Below, piece by piece: positions 48,640 through 61,300 of a DNA stretch of 64,000 nt. The DNA is taken from the NCBI GenBank assembly GCA_028641055.1, contig CM054062.1, positions 187,611,958 to 187,675,957 on the forward strand. Reading direction: 5' to 3'. A model generated the notes under the pieces. The model did not search any database and had not been told where the DNA came from. It saw only the letters and a program-made list of their open reading frames with translations. The translations under genes were made by a program, and so were the position numbers. The DNA comes from Alopecurus myosuroides (taxonomy: Eukaryota; Streptophyta; Magnoliopsida; Poales; Poaceae). Each line of letters begins with the position of its first letter. Position 1 is the stretch's first letter.

Positions 48640-49500
48640 GCGTGGTTCGACACATTGTGGTAGCGTTCTGCAACAACCGTTCCATTCCCACTTACGGAGT
48701 CACTGTGTACAATGGTGGATGCCTCACCTTAACTCGCGGGATGCACAAGGTGGTGTGGCCCATCGAGTTCTGTGTGGAACTATCTCCTCGCTACGACGAC
48801 AACATCGACCCAATTAATTTCCCGTAACTCTACATCATGGGCGTGCAGGCTGCCAACGGGGAAGACAAAGTCATGGCCAACTAGTTCCCCATGGATCTCA
48901 AGGGAGCATCCCTCTCGTGGCTGATGAACCTCCCTAAGGCATCCATCTCCACATGGGGTCAACTGTGCAAGCAGTTTGTCGCCAACTTCAGGGGGCGTAC
49001 GAGCACCCCTCACGCTCAACGACCTCCGCGTTGTGAGCTAGCACCCTGACGAGACCCTCAGCAAGTTCATCCATCTCTTCATCTAGGTCCGCAACAAGGT
49101 CTCGCGGGTCTCCGAGATCAACATCATCTCTGCCTTCTCCAGAGGTGTCATGGACCTTTGGATGCTCGATAAGCTGGCTATCAACAACGACCTCGAATCC
49201 ACGGTCAAGTCTTCGAGATGGCTGACAGCTGTGGAAGGCTAAGGAGGGCCGCTTGTCCGCCCAAAAAGACCTCGACCGCGGGACCCTCCTATGTAGCCGT
49301 CAAGGGCAGGAGCAAGGGCTCCAAGCGCAAGACAATTGTTGTCCTTGCAGCGGATCCTGACGCATGGCCTGATCAGAAGCACTGGCGGAGAAGCGACACC
49401 GCCAATAAATATGGCCGCTCGTTAGTCGTCTACCACAACATGCACTCCCACAACACTGAAGATTGCTTTGAGCTCAACAACCTTTGTGAGGATCTCCACT
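48640..49500 (+). pseudogene. Gypsy gag (Tat/RIRE2-like), degenerate
   Basis: Coding-like blocks read MHKVVWPIEF, ELSPRYDDNIDP, then GVQAANGEDKVMAN, a stop near 48882, LKGASLSWLMNLPKASIS and LCKQFVANFRG. These follow the order of a grass Gypsy gag domain. Further blocks (ETLSKFIHLFI, VRNKVSRVSEINIISAFSRGV) are split by stops and a frameshift around 49000-49090. A Lys-rich stretch and HSHNTEDCFELNN (about 49440) end the gag region. It may be the continuation of the gag start at 32066. Confidence 0.7.
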
Positions 49501-49729
49501 AGAAGTGCGACATTCATGGGCCCCACCACGGCGGCGACCGATGGGGAGTTCATCGCAACAACAACAACTTTCAGCAGAATGGCTTTTAGCAAAATCCTCA
49601 AGCCAATGTTGCCCAACCACACCATGAAGAGGCAAAGAAAAACATCCCTAAGGACAACGTCGCCTACCATGAACCTTGCCGAGGGTGCTGCATCCTCGAC
49701 AGGGTGCAGGCGTGGTCTCCAACCGTCAT

Positions 49730-50215
49730 CTCAATAAGCTTCTCCACGAGGTTGACGCTATCCTCCCGGGGGTTGAGGCCTCAAATCCCCTCAAGTGGTC
49801 ACAGTGCAAGATCACTTTCGACGCCTACGACCACCCCAAGTCCACAGGGACTGTGGGCACCATCCCCATAGTGTGCACCCCTACAGTCAACAACGTCATT
49901 GTCACTAAGACCCTCATCGACGGGGGTGCGGGCTTAAAAGTGATCTTTGTGGAGACATTCGAGCATATGCAGGTTCCATACGAGCGCTTAATCCCTATAA
50001 GGACCTTCTCAGGGGTGACTGGCGGGGTCACAATGACTTTTGGGCAAGTGCGCCTTCCGGTTACGTTCGACACCCACGAGAACTATCACACTGAGATTAT
50101 CGACTTCGACGTAGCCTACCTTGGCCTGCCCTACAGTGTCATCTTGGTCTACCCCCTCGTGAAGTCCATGGAGGTCACGCACCACGCCTATAACACCGTC
50201 AAGCTCCCAGGTTGA
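49730..50215 (+). pseudogene. Gypsy aspartic protease (truncated pol)
   Basis: Follows gag in a shifted frame, from KLLHEVDAILPGVEASNP. The active site reads TLIDGGAGLKVIF, a D-G-G version of the usual D-[ST]-G. The family pattern continues with ETFEHMQVPYERL, FSGVTGG, GQVRLPVTF and VTHHAYNTVKLPG, then TGA at 50213. RT should follow but the sequence changes character. Confidence 0.75.
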
Positions 50216-51995
50216 AGTGGGACTATCATTGTCGAGACCTTGTCTCGGCAGATCCATTGTATGAGATACTCGTGTTTGTGGAAGAGGGAGACGGTCGCAC
50301 ACCGATGAACTCGAAAGCTAACAGTACTCGGGGACACGGTTTACCCATGTCCAGGGCCCTCGTGGAGATAAAACCCCTACTCCTTCTTGTCTACTCTTTA
50401 TTAATCGAGAGGTTACAAGGTGCAATAATGGCTCTAAAGAGAGATTGGATCTTACGCAGGACCAAAGGTGCTCTATGGTGGCTAGGTTACCGCTTGATCG
50501 TGGCTTGCATTTCGAGTCCCCTCCCAGCCCTTATATGAGGGGTTGGGTCTCAGGGTTTCCGTAACTCACGAGTACATATAGAGTTCGTTTCAAACTAGGT
50601 TCTAGTCGTAGGCTTTCTTTGCACGGCATGGTAGTAAGTAGGTTACCTAGCTTGATGGGCTTGAGTCTTGGATCACGAGGAGCCTTCCCAGTGGGCCTTA
50701 AGTTAATCTCACACCCGGTAGCCCAATAGGGGGACGCGGTAGGTGTGCCTACGTCAGTAGCCCCTGAATCTCCATCTGAGTTGAAGAGTCGGTTGGAGAC
50801 TCCACAAATGTTCAGAAAGGTGGGATTCGCGGTCGAGTGAATTGTCATGAAAACCTTCGACTCCGAAGATCGGGTACCACTTAGTCAATGCATGTAATAG
50901 AGAGAGCATTCGACTCGGAAGTACATCGAGTTTTAGTCGATCCCCATTCTTTTGTTCAAGGGATTATGACTTGGCATGCCCATCGCACTCGAGGGATCGG
51001 GGCTGGTTAATTTCTCTAGGGAGAATGTGATGCAGCCTTCTCAAACTCGAGTCCCAGGCTCGAACTTGGAACAAGCTTGAAGACCTCGACTCATGCCGTG
51101 GAGGCCTTACCGAGTCGACACTAAGCCATAGTATGAGTACCCAATGCGGCCATCGGGATTTTCATCATGTCGTAGACATAGATTTTTACCAGAAAGCGCA
51201 GCAAGTGCAACCTCTAGGCCCACAACACGGATCCACGGGGCCTAATCATCGTGTTGTAAACACGACATCCGGGATGCATTTTTTAGTAGTACAAATCCGG
51301 GAGTCGAAGGAGATTCGACGTCTCCAAAGTGAGTGAATGGGCTTCGTCAAGTCGAGTGGAGTCAGAGCACGCTTGCCGATTATGCTGAAGCATTTTGCGC
51401 GACTCAAAGCACATAAAGAGGTTGATGACGTTAGGGATGAGATCACCACACATAGAGATTCTCGGGCAGAGAAACCGACAGGACGTGACGAAACGGGGCC
51501 GCTGTCAGCCTTTTGACCATAGTGTGACGGTAGGGTGCGTGTAGTGGGGGGCGTGCATTGCGGTAACTCCCCGCTTTCCGTGCCACCGGGGTTTATTGCG
51601 AGGTAGATAGTTGGATTCTCGTCGCCACGTGGCGCAAGCGGATGAGAGCCGCGCCGCGCTGAGGCAAGATCAGTCGTTCGATCGCGGTGATCTTGCCTAT
51701 AAAGGTAAAATGGTCTTGGCTATAGAGTAGCATCCCTCGGGGTCTCCCTTGGGTTGTCCGTTATTAGCCTTCCATGGAAAAAATCCATAGGTATTCTAGG
51801 GTGATCCCTGTGTTACTCGATGACAATGTCCTCTACGGGGACACCACATCTTCTAGGCCCGCTTTGACAGCGACGATAGGAACCTCGTTTTCTAGGGTTG
51901 TGACAATCATGTCATTCCCATAGAACATAATGGATACCTTCTATACAGAGTGGCCCCGGGAAGTATCTCTGTTTCGACAGAAGATCAATTCCCAT
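50216..51995. other. Degenerate retroelement-derived DNA
   Basis: No gene recognised. Phrases with CGACTC and CTCGAG recur (50860-51110), in the style of non-coding regions of aORF-bearing Gypsy elements. A TATA-like CCTATAAAGG at about 51697 follows a GC-rich stretch, reminiscent of the antisense promoter at 9087. Confidence 0.4.
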
Positions 51996-52491
51996 CTAGG
52001 ATCATAAACATTAATACACACCTTCTAAAGATACTACCTTTTTTACCACCTTTATTAAGGTTTGATATTTAATAGTTCTGAAGTAACCTTCGTGTATGTA
52101 TAATCCTAATATCCTCATGGTCTAAGGACATACGAGTATGTTAAACTTTGCCGTGACATTACTAATAACAAACATTCGAAAAGAATCTCTTAGTATAACA
52201 ACAAACTAGGTCTACCATCCACATTGTTTCCCGCCAACAATGTGCTCTCATTGATGCTTAACACATACGGTACCGATGACTACGCAAACATAGTCATCTA
52301 AAAATCAACAAGCCAATCTTAATAGACAAGACTAGGGGATGGTTTCGTTCATGTTTCTACACATGCGTACGGGTTTTCATACGAGTCCCACATTCATGAG
52401 ACATAGAAGTTATAGAAAAAATTATTGAATATTAATTATGAAATATATGCTAATATTATTTTACCATTGTCTCTTGGGCATACATCCAACA
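51996..52491 (-). repeat. Copia (BARE-type) LTR fragment
   Basis: On minus it begins TGTTGGATGTATGCCCAAG at 52491, very like the start of BARE/Angela LTRs, and continues about 500 bases before similarity fades. It may be a truncated LTR inserted into the LINE to its right. Confidence 0.6.
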
Positions 52492-53452
52492 ATATTTTCA
52501 AATCATCCAACAAACTTCCACTCCACACAGAGCATCAATTTCCATTGGGACGATGAAAATGAATCAATCCATGACCCCCCCTCGAAGTCATGCATGTTGT
52601 CAGGTGGTCTACCAAAACCAAAACTGCACGTTACAACCTGCAAAACCAAATTTGCCAAAGAGCAAAAAACCTTATTGTAGAAGTGGTATTGATCATTTCA
52701 TGTCCATCCTCTTCTAAGCGGGTTGTCTTTAACGAGAATGCCATTTATAATAACCAGTCACACAAAGATCCTTACCTTCAGAGGTATATTCAATTTCCAC
52801 GGAAATATCATAGTCAACTAACCCTACCGATATGAGTTGTAGACAAACATATCTGACTTTGAAATTGTTTTGATTGTCAATCTTCAACTTAACTCTACGA
52901 GGGTCATCACTTATAGTCATGGCATCTACCAATTCTCTAAATCCATTCCATCGATCAGTGTCACCCTGCAATGTCCTTTTGAATCTCATGCACGCCTAAC
53001 TTGACCTGTAACATTATTCACAGTAGGTTCTTTTGTAAAAGAGATATCATGTAACCTTGGGAATTTAGCTATTGCTAGTGAACCATTTATGCGAGCATCC
53101 TCCTAGAATAGAGTTTTTGCCTCATTCCCCATTTCTTTGACGCATATTGTTGGAACATATGGTTAATCACCATCAAAATTTGCGAGAAGCGAGAGCCACC
53201 AATACTTGATCTCATATGAGACAACACATGGTTTCTCGGGTATTTCCTTGTCAACATCCTCCACCAAGTATCACGAGTACTCTTTGGTTTCCACAACCAC
53301 TTACACATTAAAATTTGATTCATTGTGTTAGATCCAGGAATTCAAGTAGCCGTAGTCTTTGGAAATCAAAAGCAAATCCACCAAATGATATGTATTTCCG
53401 TCTCCCGTTGATGAAACATCATTCTAGCTTTGTGATGATCCATTCTCTTGAT
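52492..53452 (-). pseudogene. LINE reverse-transcriptase C-terminal part, decayed
   Basis: Minus frames, with stops and shifts, give in order NTMNQILMCKWLWKP and WWRMLTRKYPRN, the non-LTR RT C-terminal region. Then come DNQNNFKVRYVCLQLI and IPLKVRIFVW, VKDNPLRRGW and CSLANLVLQ, as in the zf-RVT domain of plant LINEs. It is truncated on the left by the Copia LTR and on the right by the miniature element at 53453. Confidence 0.75.
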
Positions 53453-54319
53453 TGTAGAATTTCGGGAGAGAGAGGAGCAAGGAGAGAACGATCGTTGCCC
53501 GTGGGTCGATCGGTTGCACGTTAATAAGACTAGGAAAATACCCCTAGCGGTCGGGTACATAGAGAGATACATATCTGTATCCTATACCTTGGACTGCGTA
53601 GAGGATAGATTATTGATGGCTGCCCAGATTTTGGCTGCATGCTCAAGACCATAGGTGTGCGCAAGAATCTCCTCAGAAAGAGAGTTGACGAGGTAGCTGA
53701 CAACTAGCTGATCCCTCATAATCTACGCGTCATACTCTGGATTGGGGATAGATGATTTTTTCTGGTGCTCATCTACGGTCTCCAGGAACTCAGGAGGAAC
53801 AACCTCCTTCCCTTCGAGGAGGGGCATGACACGTGCACCGTGAAGAGCCGAGAGGGCCTGCGCTTTCCATGTTAGGTAATTGTCACGGGTCAATTTGGTG
53901 GCAGGGGGATTGCCGATGACAGACGAAGAGGAGGACGACATTGGGGAGAGGAGGGAGGGTTCGGTTTATCTAGGTTTTGGTTTCGGGGTGTCTAGGGTTT
54001 AGAAGATGGGAGCTTGTCTAGAGATTGTTTGGTGCGGGTTTTGGGAAGGGAACTTGGAACCGATCGGCGAGACCAGGAGCTCGATTGGAGAGGAGTTGTT
54101 TGGCGATGACGGTGAGCAAGGAGGCGACCGGCGGCGTAGCAGCTAGACGGGAGAAAGAAAGGCTCTGGATACCATGTAGAATTTCGGGAGAGAGGAGCAT
54201 GGAGAGAACGATCGTTTCCCTTGGGTCGATCGGTTGCACGTTAATAAGACTAGGAAAAGACCTCTACTGGTCAGGTACAGAGAGGGATACGTATAGGACC
54301 GGACTCCGTATCCTATACA
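53453..54319 (-). mobile_element. Miniature Copia-derived LTR element with partial gag
   Basis: Short LTR-like direct repeats at 53453-53585 and 54175-54319 start TGTAGAATTTCGGGAGAG and end CCTATAC(A). A PBS (minus TGGTATCCAGAGCC, one extra base compared with the standard) lies at 54161-54174. The interior is about 590 bp and encodes the first ~120 residues of a Copia gag. It is TRIM-sized but keeps coding sequence. Clear target duplications are not visible. Confidence 0.75.
53586..53941 (-). pseudogene. Copia gag N-terminal half
   Basis: Starts MSSSSSSVIGNPPATKL. RDNYLTWKAQALSALHGARV and PNPEYDAW follow, the DUF4219/UBN2 start of Copia gag. The frame shifts or stops near 53723; the next block reads MRDQLVVSYLVNSLSEEILA and ends at the LTR. 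Zinc knuckle, protease, integrase and RT are absent. Confidence 0.75.
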
Positions 54320-54539
54320 TATCGAAATTACATCTAACATTGATAACACCTTTTGGAGTCTCTAGGAAACATGTACAAAGGTACACTACCCAATCATGCA
54401 TTTTAGTGTTTTCTACATTGAAGTTATCAGACTGCAGTGGTCTAAATTTGATCTTTGCATCGTTCAAGAAGTTGAAAATATAAGGATGCCAAATTGTAAT
54501 GGCATACAACTATAATGGTTATAGATATAGAAGTGAGCT
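54320..54539. other. Unassigned stretch
   Basis: An 80-codon minus frame without recognisable domain; nothing else is seen. It may be a continuation of the LINE interrupted at 53453, but I could not match it. Confidence 0.3.
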
Positions 54540-54751
54540 ACTCAAGCACATAATTATAGATACATACATAAGTGTGTAGCCTTAGATCTTTTCAGTTATT
54601 TCGCTGGTTGATTCATGTGGCCACTTTGGCTGATCCGTGATTGTAATTTTGATAATTATGCTACTTTGTACTTTTAGTTTTCTTTAATATAAAGGTTGTG
54701 CATCATCATGATGCGCATGCTGGGGCCATACTCTCATTTCGAAAAAAAAAT
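54540..54751 (+). mobile_element. LINE 3' tail
   Basis: TTTCTTTAATATAAAGG, then GCATGCTGGGGCC and a terminal A run resemble 3' ends of Triticeae LINEs. It is 5' truncated, as LINE copies usually are. Confidence 0.5.
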
Positions 54752-54789
54752 ATACATAAATATAAATACAAGAGGAGAAACATAGATAG

Positions 54790-55155
54790 GGAGAGACTTT
54801 TCTGCACCCGAGCTCACATGCACCCGCTCAATTATTATTTTTCGAAAACAATAGTAAAATATTTCAAAAAATTATGAAAAAGATTCCAACGAACATATAC
54901 AATTTTAATACAATCGTGCAAATTTTCGTCATGAAATGACATTTTGGTTGCCCTGTGCAAAAAGACAAATGGCTGACAAAAATGAGAGATAAAATTTTAG
55001 TTTTGAGAGCAGTGGTTTTTTCTTTTTTGCACAGGGTACCCAAAATATTATTTTAGTACGAAAACTTGCACGATTGCAGTAAACTTGTATATGCTCGTTG
55101 GAACTTTTTAACATTTAAAAAAAATGCTTTACTATTTTTTTTTCAACTTTTAATA
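54790..55155. mobile_element. Foldback MITE-like element
   Basis: Two arms of about 120 bp are inverted copies. The left has TTCCAACGAACATATACAA and CCCTGTGCAAAAAG; the right has the complement around TATATGCTCGTTGGAA and CTTTTTTGCACAGGG. A 60 bp centre separates them. Ends and target duplication are not clear. Confidence 0.65.
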
Positions 55156-55324
55156 TGATGGCTTGGCTAGGGTCATCCTCTGGTGACTTTTATGTTAGTA
55201 TCGATGTAGGAGTATAAATTAAGCCTATGTGTTTAGTTAACTGAGTTGAAATCTATCTTGAATAGTTTATTCAATCTTCTGATCATTTTGAAACAAAAAC
55301 TGTATTATTGACTAACAGCCTTCG

Positions 55325-58300
55325 TCAATTGCTACTTGAGTGTTTTCCTCTAAGTAGAGCATCTTCAGCGCTGTAGCGTGGAGCCAGCTGTACAAAGGCT
55401 TTCTTCTTCCCATCTGGCCTGGTTTCACACACAAGAAAGGAACTTCAGAATCCAGACAAGCTCAAGAGACAAAATGCAAGAACACAACCGTTTACTAATT
55501 CCGGTGCGCTGGGTCGAAGAACAGATGAGGAGATTAGTAGCCAAGCAGGTGCTGACCTTATCAGGGTGTTGACTTTCCCAACCTTGACGCCAAGAGTGTC
55601 CTGAACAGCTGCCTTGATCTCACTCTTGTCTGCACGGACATCAACGATGATCACAAGCATGCTCTGCCTTTCGACATTCCTCACCGTGGCTTCGGTAAAG
55701 TGTGGATACTTCAGAACTTCATAGGGAGCTAGCCGTGGCGTGTGCTGTGCACTGATTCTGAAGTCGTGCCTCAGCGTGCTTATTTGGCAAGATGTCGCAG
55801 AAGGTTGGACGGACGACCCTGGCTTTGCAGCGAACGGAGGTTTTACAGGCGAAGCATTCACAGCTGGGAGACAAAGCAGAGATTGTACGTAAGAACACGT
55901 GTTTAAAAACGCGTCACAAAATCATGTCAAGTTAAAATCACTACTGTTTTAACCATTAAGCAAAAAATCATGTGATTAGAAATTAGCACATCGCTAAGAG
56001 CATCTCCACTCGCGCCCCCTAAAGGCCGCCCCCGAGTCCTTTCCCGTCCAGACGGCCCCCCGAGCGTGCCCAGTCGCGCCCCCCAATGGGTCTTCCAGTC
56101 CACACGAGTCCCTGGTTCCCGTCTGGAAGCCCAATCCAACCCCGTCGGATATGGGCTCCGGACGGGAAGAAACGGCCATGTGGCGCCCGCGGGCCCGCCA
56201 CGTAAGTGAGACGGGCGCGCAGTCAAAGCGGCGCCCCCCGTCTTCGTCTTCTCCCGAGGCGGCGCAGAACCGCAGGGCCGCTGCGAGCCGTCGCTTCGGC
56301 CGGTCGCGTCGCTTACGCGGCGGGCGTGCCGCTTCCCCACGCGGCCGCTGGAGTTAATGCGTGCGCGGCCCTTTGGCCTGCCACGCTGGGTATAAATGGG
56401 GCCCTTCCAGCGCTGCCCCCGCCACACTTCTCCCTCCTCCTCTCCCGCCGTCCTCGTCGCACTGCTCGTCCCTCTCCTCGCCTCTCTCCGATGGACCCCC
56501 TCGCTGCTCCCTCCTCAAGCACCAGGCGCGCACTCTCTTCGCCGCCTGGTACTCGTGCCCGCCGGAGATGCGCGCTGGGCACGAGTTCACCATCGGGCGC
56601 GCCGGCGTCCCCATCCCGGACGCACCCAAGGTGAGCGACGCCTCGTGGAACGCCGAGGTGCTCGCCCACTACTGGGAGAAGCTCAGCGACGAGCAGCGCG
56701 TCGACCCCGCCTGGGACCCGACGAACTCGGCGAGCACGACATTCTACGAGAAGGCGTTCAAACGCTTCCACGACGAGCGCTAGAACCGGTGGGACGGCCC
56801 CGGGCCGGCACCGCCCGCCTCCGAGCGCAACAAGTACGGGCGCAACGCCTTCTCGGCACAGAGGGACTTCTCCCTCGACTTCGTCATGGCGCCGCCGGCG
56901 ACATGTCGCACCTCCCGTGGCCGGCCCCCACCGTCTGGGACGCGAGACGCCCGACGACGACGCCTTCCTCCTCTCTCTCTCTCACTCCTCCTCCTCCTCC
57001 GCCGGCGGGTCCTCGCGCCGCACCTCCCGACGCTGCGCATGCCCAAGATGGAGCCGCGCGTGTCCACGCGGCGCTCTGGCGGCCTGCACATCAGTGGCGG
57101 CAGCAATGCCCAGTCTGCCTACCGCCGCCCAGCGCCGCCGCTGCGAGTGCCCAAGCCGGAGCGGGGGCTACGCGTGCCGAAGCAGGAGCCAGGGCTGGAG
57201 CGCCCCCTCACCCTCTACGAGCAGCTACAGGTGCTCCAGACGATGTCGGCGACGGAGGACGACCCGGAGGTCGGGGCGACGTTCCTCGAGTCCTACAACA
57301 CCCCGTCCGCTCTGCCTGCTGCAGCAGCGCGCGTGGTCCGTCGTCGACACGGCGGCGATGACTGGCGCGCCGCTGATCGACCTCGACCTGCCGACGGCCA
57401 ACGACGACAGGGCGAGGCCGAGCCACTAGGGGGCGCCGACGACGACGACGACAGCGACGGCGACCACGACATGTTTAACTAGTGAGCACGCCGTTTTAGT
57501 TTAATTTCGTTCAAATTTTGTAAAATTTCCTAAAAATTTGAATGAAATCGTCACTAGAAATCAAATGTGTTATTTTTTTTGCGGCCCCAAGTGGGCAGCC
57601 ACGCAACCTAACAGCGCCGCGCCGTCCGGACGAGTCCCCAAAGGACCACTCCGAGCAAATCCGGACGGCAATAAGGGGCCGCGAGTGGAGATGCTCGAAG
57701 TCGCTAAATTTTGAGAACAGGCTTCGTGCTGTTTGTGGACCAAAGTACAGGTAGGCATGTGGGTCGTATTCATTTCTGATTTTGGCTTTCCTAGATACGG
57801 CAGACAAGGACTAAAGACTTTTGTCCATGTATACCGTTTGTTGATGACACCAGTTGCCTGTTCGGCAGCGGCAGTACACAGCAGGAAGTAGAGCCATCGG
57901 TGTCCATCAGTGACTACACATGTGCTGATACCTCTACATATACAAACCGCTGGTCCACGGCAAATTTTACTACTCCCTCCGTCTACATTTGTAAGGCGCG
58001 GAAGGATTTTATTGTCTCGTTTGGTAACACTAGCGAATTTTCACGTTTTCCAGTTATGCCCCCATTTTCGGACCGTGTCGCTTGCGTCGACTCGCTTCCT
58101 CCCCGTGCTCCCATCCCTTTCCTCCCCGAGCGCCCTCTCCCTTGCCCGCTTTGCTGCCGTCCTCTCTCTCGCCTCTGTCGCCGGTGCCCTCACCCTCGCG
58201 CTCGTAGCCCTCTCCCTCGCTCGCATCGTCACCTATGGACTCGTATCCCTCTCCCTCGCTCGCGTCGTCACCTGCGCCAGCAAGCTTGAGTTAAAAAATC

Positions 58301-61300
58301 GATTTTTTCCCCTCCGGTGGCCGGATCTGCAGCAGTGCTGCTGGATCTGTCGCGGTGCTGCTGGATCTTTCGATCCAGGTACTGGGAGATCTCCAATCCG
58401 TGAGCTATTGTCTTGCTACTGCCTTCCCGAGCTTGCGGTGCCAACGGCGGCCCCCGCGTCGAAGAAGAAGCGGGTGGAAGGGATGTCGTCGAACAACCTC
58501 ATGGCGGAGCGCCGCTGCAAGCGCCTCAACGACCGCCTCTCCATGCTCCGCTCCGTCGGGCCCAAGATCAGCAAGGTACCGTACCTCCGAAAAAGAATTT
58601 GTGAGAGGTCAAAAGGAGGAGCTGGACCCAAGAGCCGGGGTTGGACACGGATACGAGCACGACCAAGGCGAAGGCGGCGTCGGCGCTGTTGAGCGTGTTC
58701 CGGAGCGTGTTCATGACTTCGACCATGCAAGTCTGGAGAGTTATGAACACTTTGTTCAGATTTGCAACTTCATACCCATCAAATTCCTCTTGAACACATT
58801 TGATTAGCTCGGGAATAGTTTTTGGACTTCTGCGGTCCGTTAGCGATTGCATCGAGCTGAAGAGCCCAAGGTCAAGAACGTTCATGTCTGGCGAATTTGG
58901 AGGTTGATTCATTAATCTAATGTCCATGCCAGTTTCTTCCACAGCCGCTGCAAATGCCGGATCATTAGCTAGGATGTGAGTTCTAGCGTTATCTTGTTGG
59001 ATAAAAATTGGCCCAACATCATCGGTAGGCCATAAAGCCTCAATCGCTGGCACAACCTTCTGCGTAAGGTACTCGCGCATCACGTCTCTGGTCACAATTA
59101 TAGACTTGGGTTCTATTGTCCCTTTTTCTCTGTTTTTGCTCCTTTTTTTTGCCGCTGTCATTCTCACAAATGGCCAAACCCCAAGTTTTCCTGAGAATGT
59201 GACATTCTGATGTTCATCGTACCGTGGTCTCGCTACCGCAGTGAGAAACATAACCTTGCCAATAGAATTTTTGTTTTTAACAAGTATTTGCGGGTCCTCT
59301 TCGCATGGGTGTAGATAGAACTTCTTTCTGGTCTTGATCATGTTAAACCACTTTTCATCCATATGTACGATTTTGCGCATATTGCCGAAACTTGGGCTTG
59401 CATCTCCTAATGTTGCCTCATCTACAAAGGAGAAGGAAAAACCCACCCTAGCTTTCTTATTCTCCTCTGTTAGCATCGGCTTTACACTACAGGAGTGTCT
59501 CCTTATCTTTTTCAGCTTGAACTTTTTGTGGAGTGTTGAAGGGCTTACACCGAGTGCCATGGCTAGTGATCGAATAGTGGACCTCTTGTTTAAGGGAATT
59601 GTGGGGATGAGAGCTAGAATATCATCATACGGTTTCCTCCCACAATTTCTCTTCCTTTGGTTTGAAACATCCACTTCCTGGCCAAGAGCTTTCTGCTTCT
59701 TTGCGATCTCCCATATTCTCTGAATAGTTCGAATATTTGTTCCAAATAGCACAGCCACGTCCTTCTTATCAGTTCTCTTGAATTTGCCTCCTCTACTCTG
59801 ATAAAGGGTTTCTAAAGACATGTAAGCGGCATATCTCTGTGTATCTGTCAGCCAATTCCTTTGCCTTTGTACTCCTGCAATAGCAATACAAAAAGAAGGT
59901 TAATAATTGCATGACTACTTTTACCGCACTTGTTACCAAATGCCACCAGTTAATCTTGGAAAATCACTTTCAAATAATAGAAAGGTAATGAGTTGACACT
60001 TTTCCCTGGATTGTCACTGAACATCTACAGTAGGAGTATGTTCTTCTATTTTCATAATATGTAGCACCAACAGTAGCTTCAGGTCCAGAGCCCGAAGCAA
60101 CAAATGCAAATACTAGCAGCTACTTATTATTCCAAATATAGTTACATCATGAGTAATTTTTACGCCTTCTCCGGGTGTAATTAAGGTCGATACCTAAATT
60201 CTGAGCAGCTTCTTGTTCTTCTTGTTCTTCAGGTTCTCCTTGGTTGCCTGTTTCACAAGTTGGTCAACACTTAAAAGATGGCATGAATGTGATACTCGGA
60301 CAAAAAAAGTACTGCTGCAGGTATTATGAGTCCTTTGCCAACTCAATCATGATTTGTGATCTTAAGTGGGTTTTCAGTGCTTGTAAATACTCACTAGTAA
60401 AACTTTGAAATCTGATTTTTACGTCAAGTTCTGATGTAGTACCCAGGTTCAGGTTGATGATTTTAAATGTTTGGTACACCCAATGTGCCATTTCTTTTTT
60501 TAGAAGCAGCCTTCTAAAATGGAAAGTCACTGTAAACTGCAATTGGGAAACAAACTATGGTGTAGATTACCAAGCATTGCATTCTCTGCTCCTAGCAGTT
60601 AACACTGCTAATTCATATTCACAAGACCAAAATTCTTGATATTATTATCATATCGAGGGTGCAAACTGACACAACTATCGCTTACTTTCCTAATTGTCAT
60701 GCCAAAATAAGAACACCACAATGGGTAATCTTCCATAAATCGCAGCTCAGCTGTCAATTTTTCTGAAGTTGCTTTGATCCTGCCACTGGACCTCAGTCAG
60801 TGTAACCATTCCAGATTTTGAAGACGACATACAAGAAACTTTGCACTAAATATTTTTAGAGTACCTGCATTTTCATCTTCAGGATTGTTTTCTTCTTCAG
60901 GTGGAGAAAAATTTAGGTCTGGAACCATTGCGGGCAGGATTACAGAGGAGGAGCACACAGGGACCGTCAACTTGCTGGCCTTCTCCCCTGGTTGTCGGCG
61001 AGGAGGAGCACAGGCGACGTGCTGGGCGAGCGGCTGGAGGTTGCCCGACCTCCTGGAGGTTGCCCGACGTGCTGGGCGAGCGCTGGACCGTCAACTTGCT
61101 GGCCTTCTCCCCTGGTTGTCGGCGAGGAGGAGCACAGGCGTCGTGCTGGCGGGCGGCTGGAGGTTGCCCGACCTCCTGGAGGTTGCCCGACGTGCTGGGC
61201 GAGCGCTGGACGTGCTGGGCGACCTGGGTGGCAGCGAGGTCCACTTGGGCGAGGGCGAGGAGACCTGGGCGAGGATGTCCCGGGGCGAGGGCGAGGGCGA

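Larger units (their letters stand above)
55998..57696. mobile_element. Harbinger-like TIR element with GC-rich cargo ORF
   Basis: Ends are GAGCATCTCCACTCGCG (55998) and CGCGAGTGGAGATGCTC (to 57696), a perfect 16-17 bp inverted repeat. Flanks TAA and GAA fit a decayed 3 bp TWA-type duplication of PIF/Harbinger elements. The interior is very GC-rich and has its own TATA box and coding-like region, but no transposase. It sits in the large intron of the uL23 gene. Confidence 0.75.

Noticed and set aside
56396..57361. A 321-codon Arg/Pro-rich frame
   Set aside because: It overlaps the more protein-like frames of the cargo gene and has composition typical of a shifted frame in GC-rich coding DNA.
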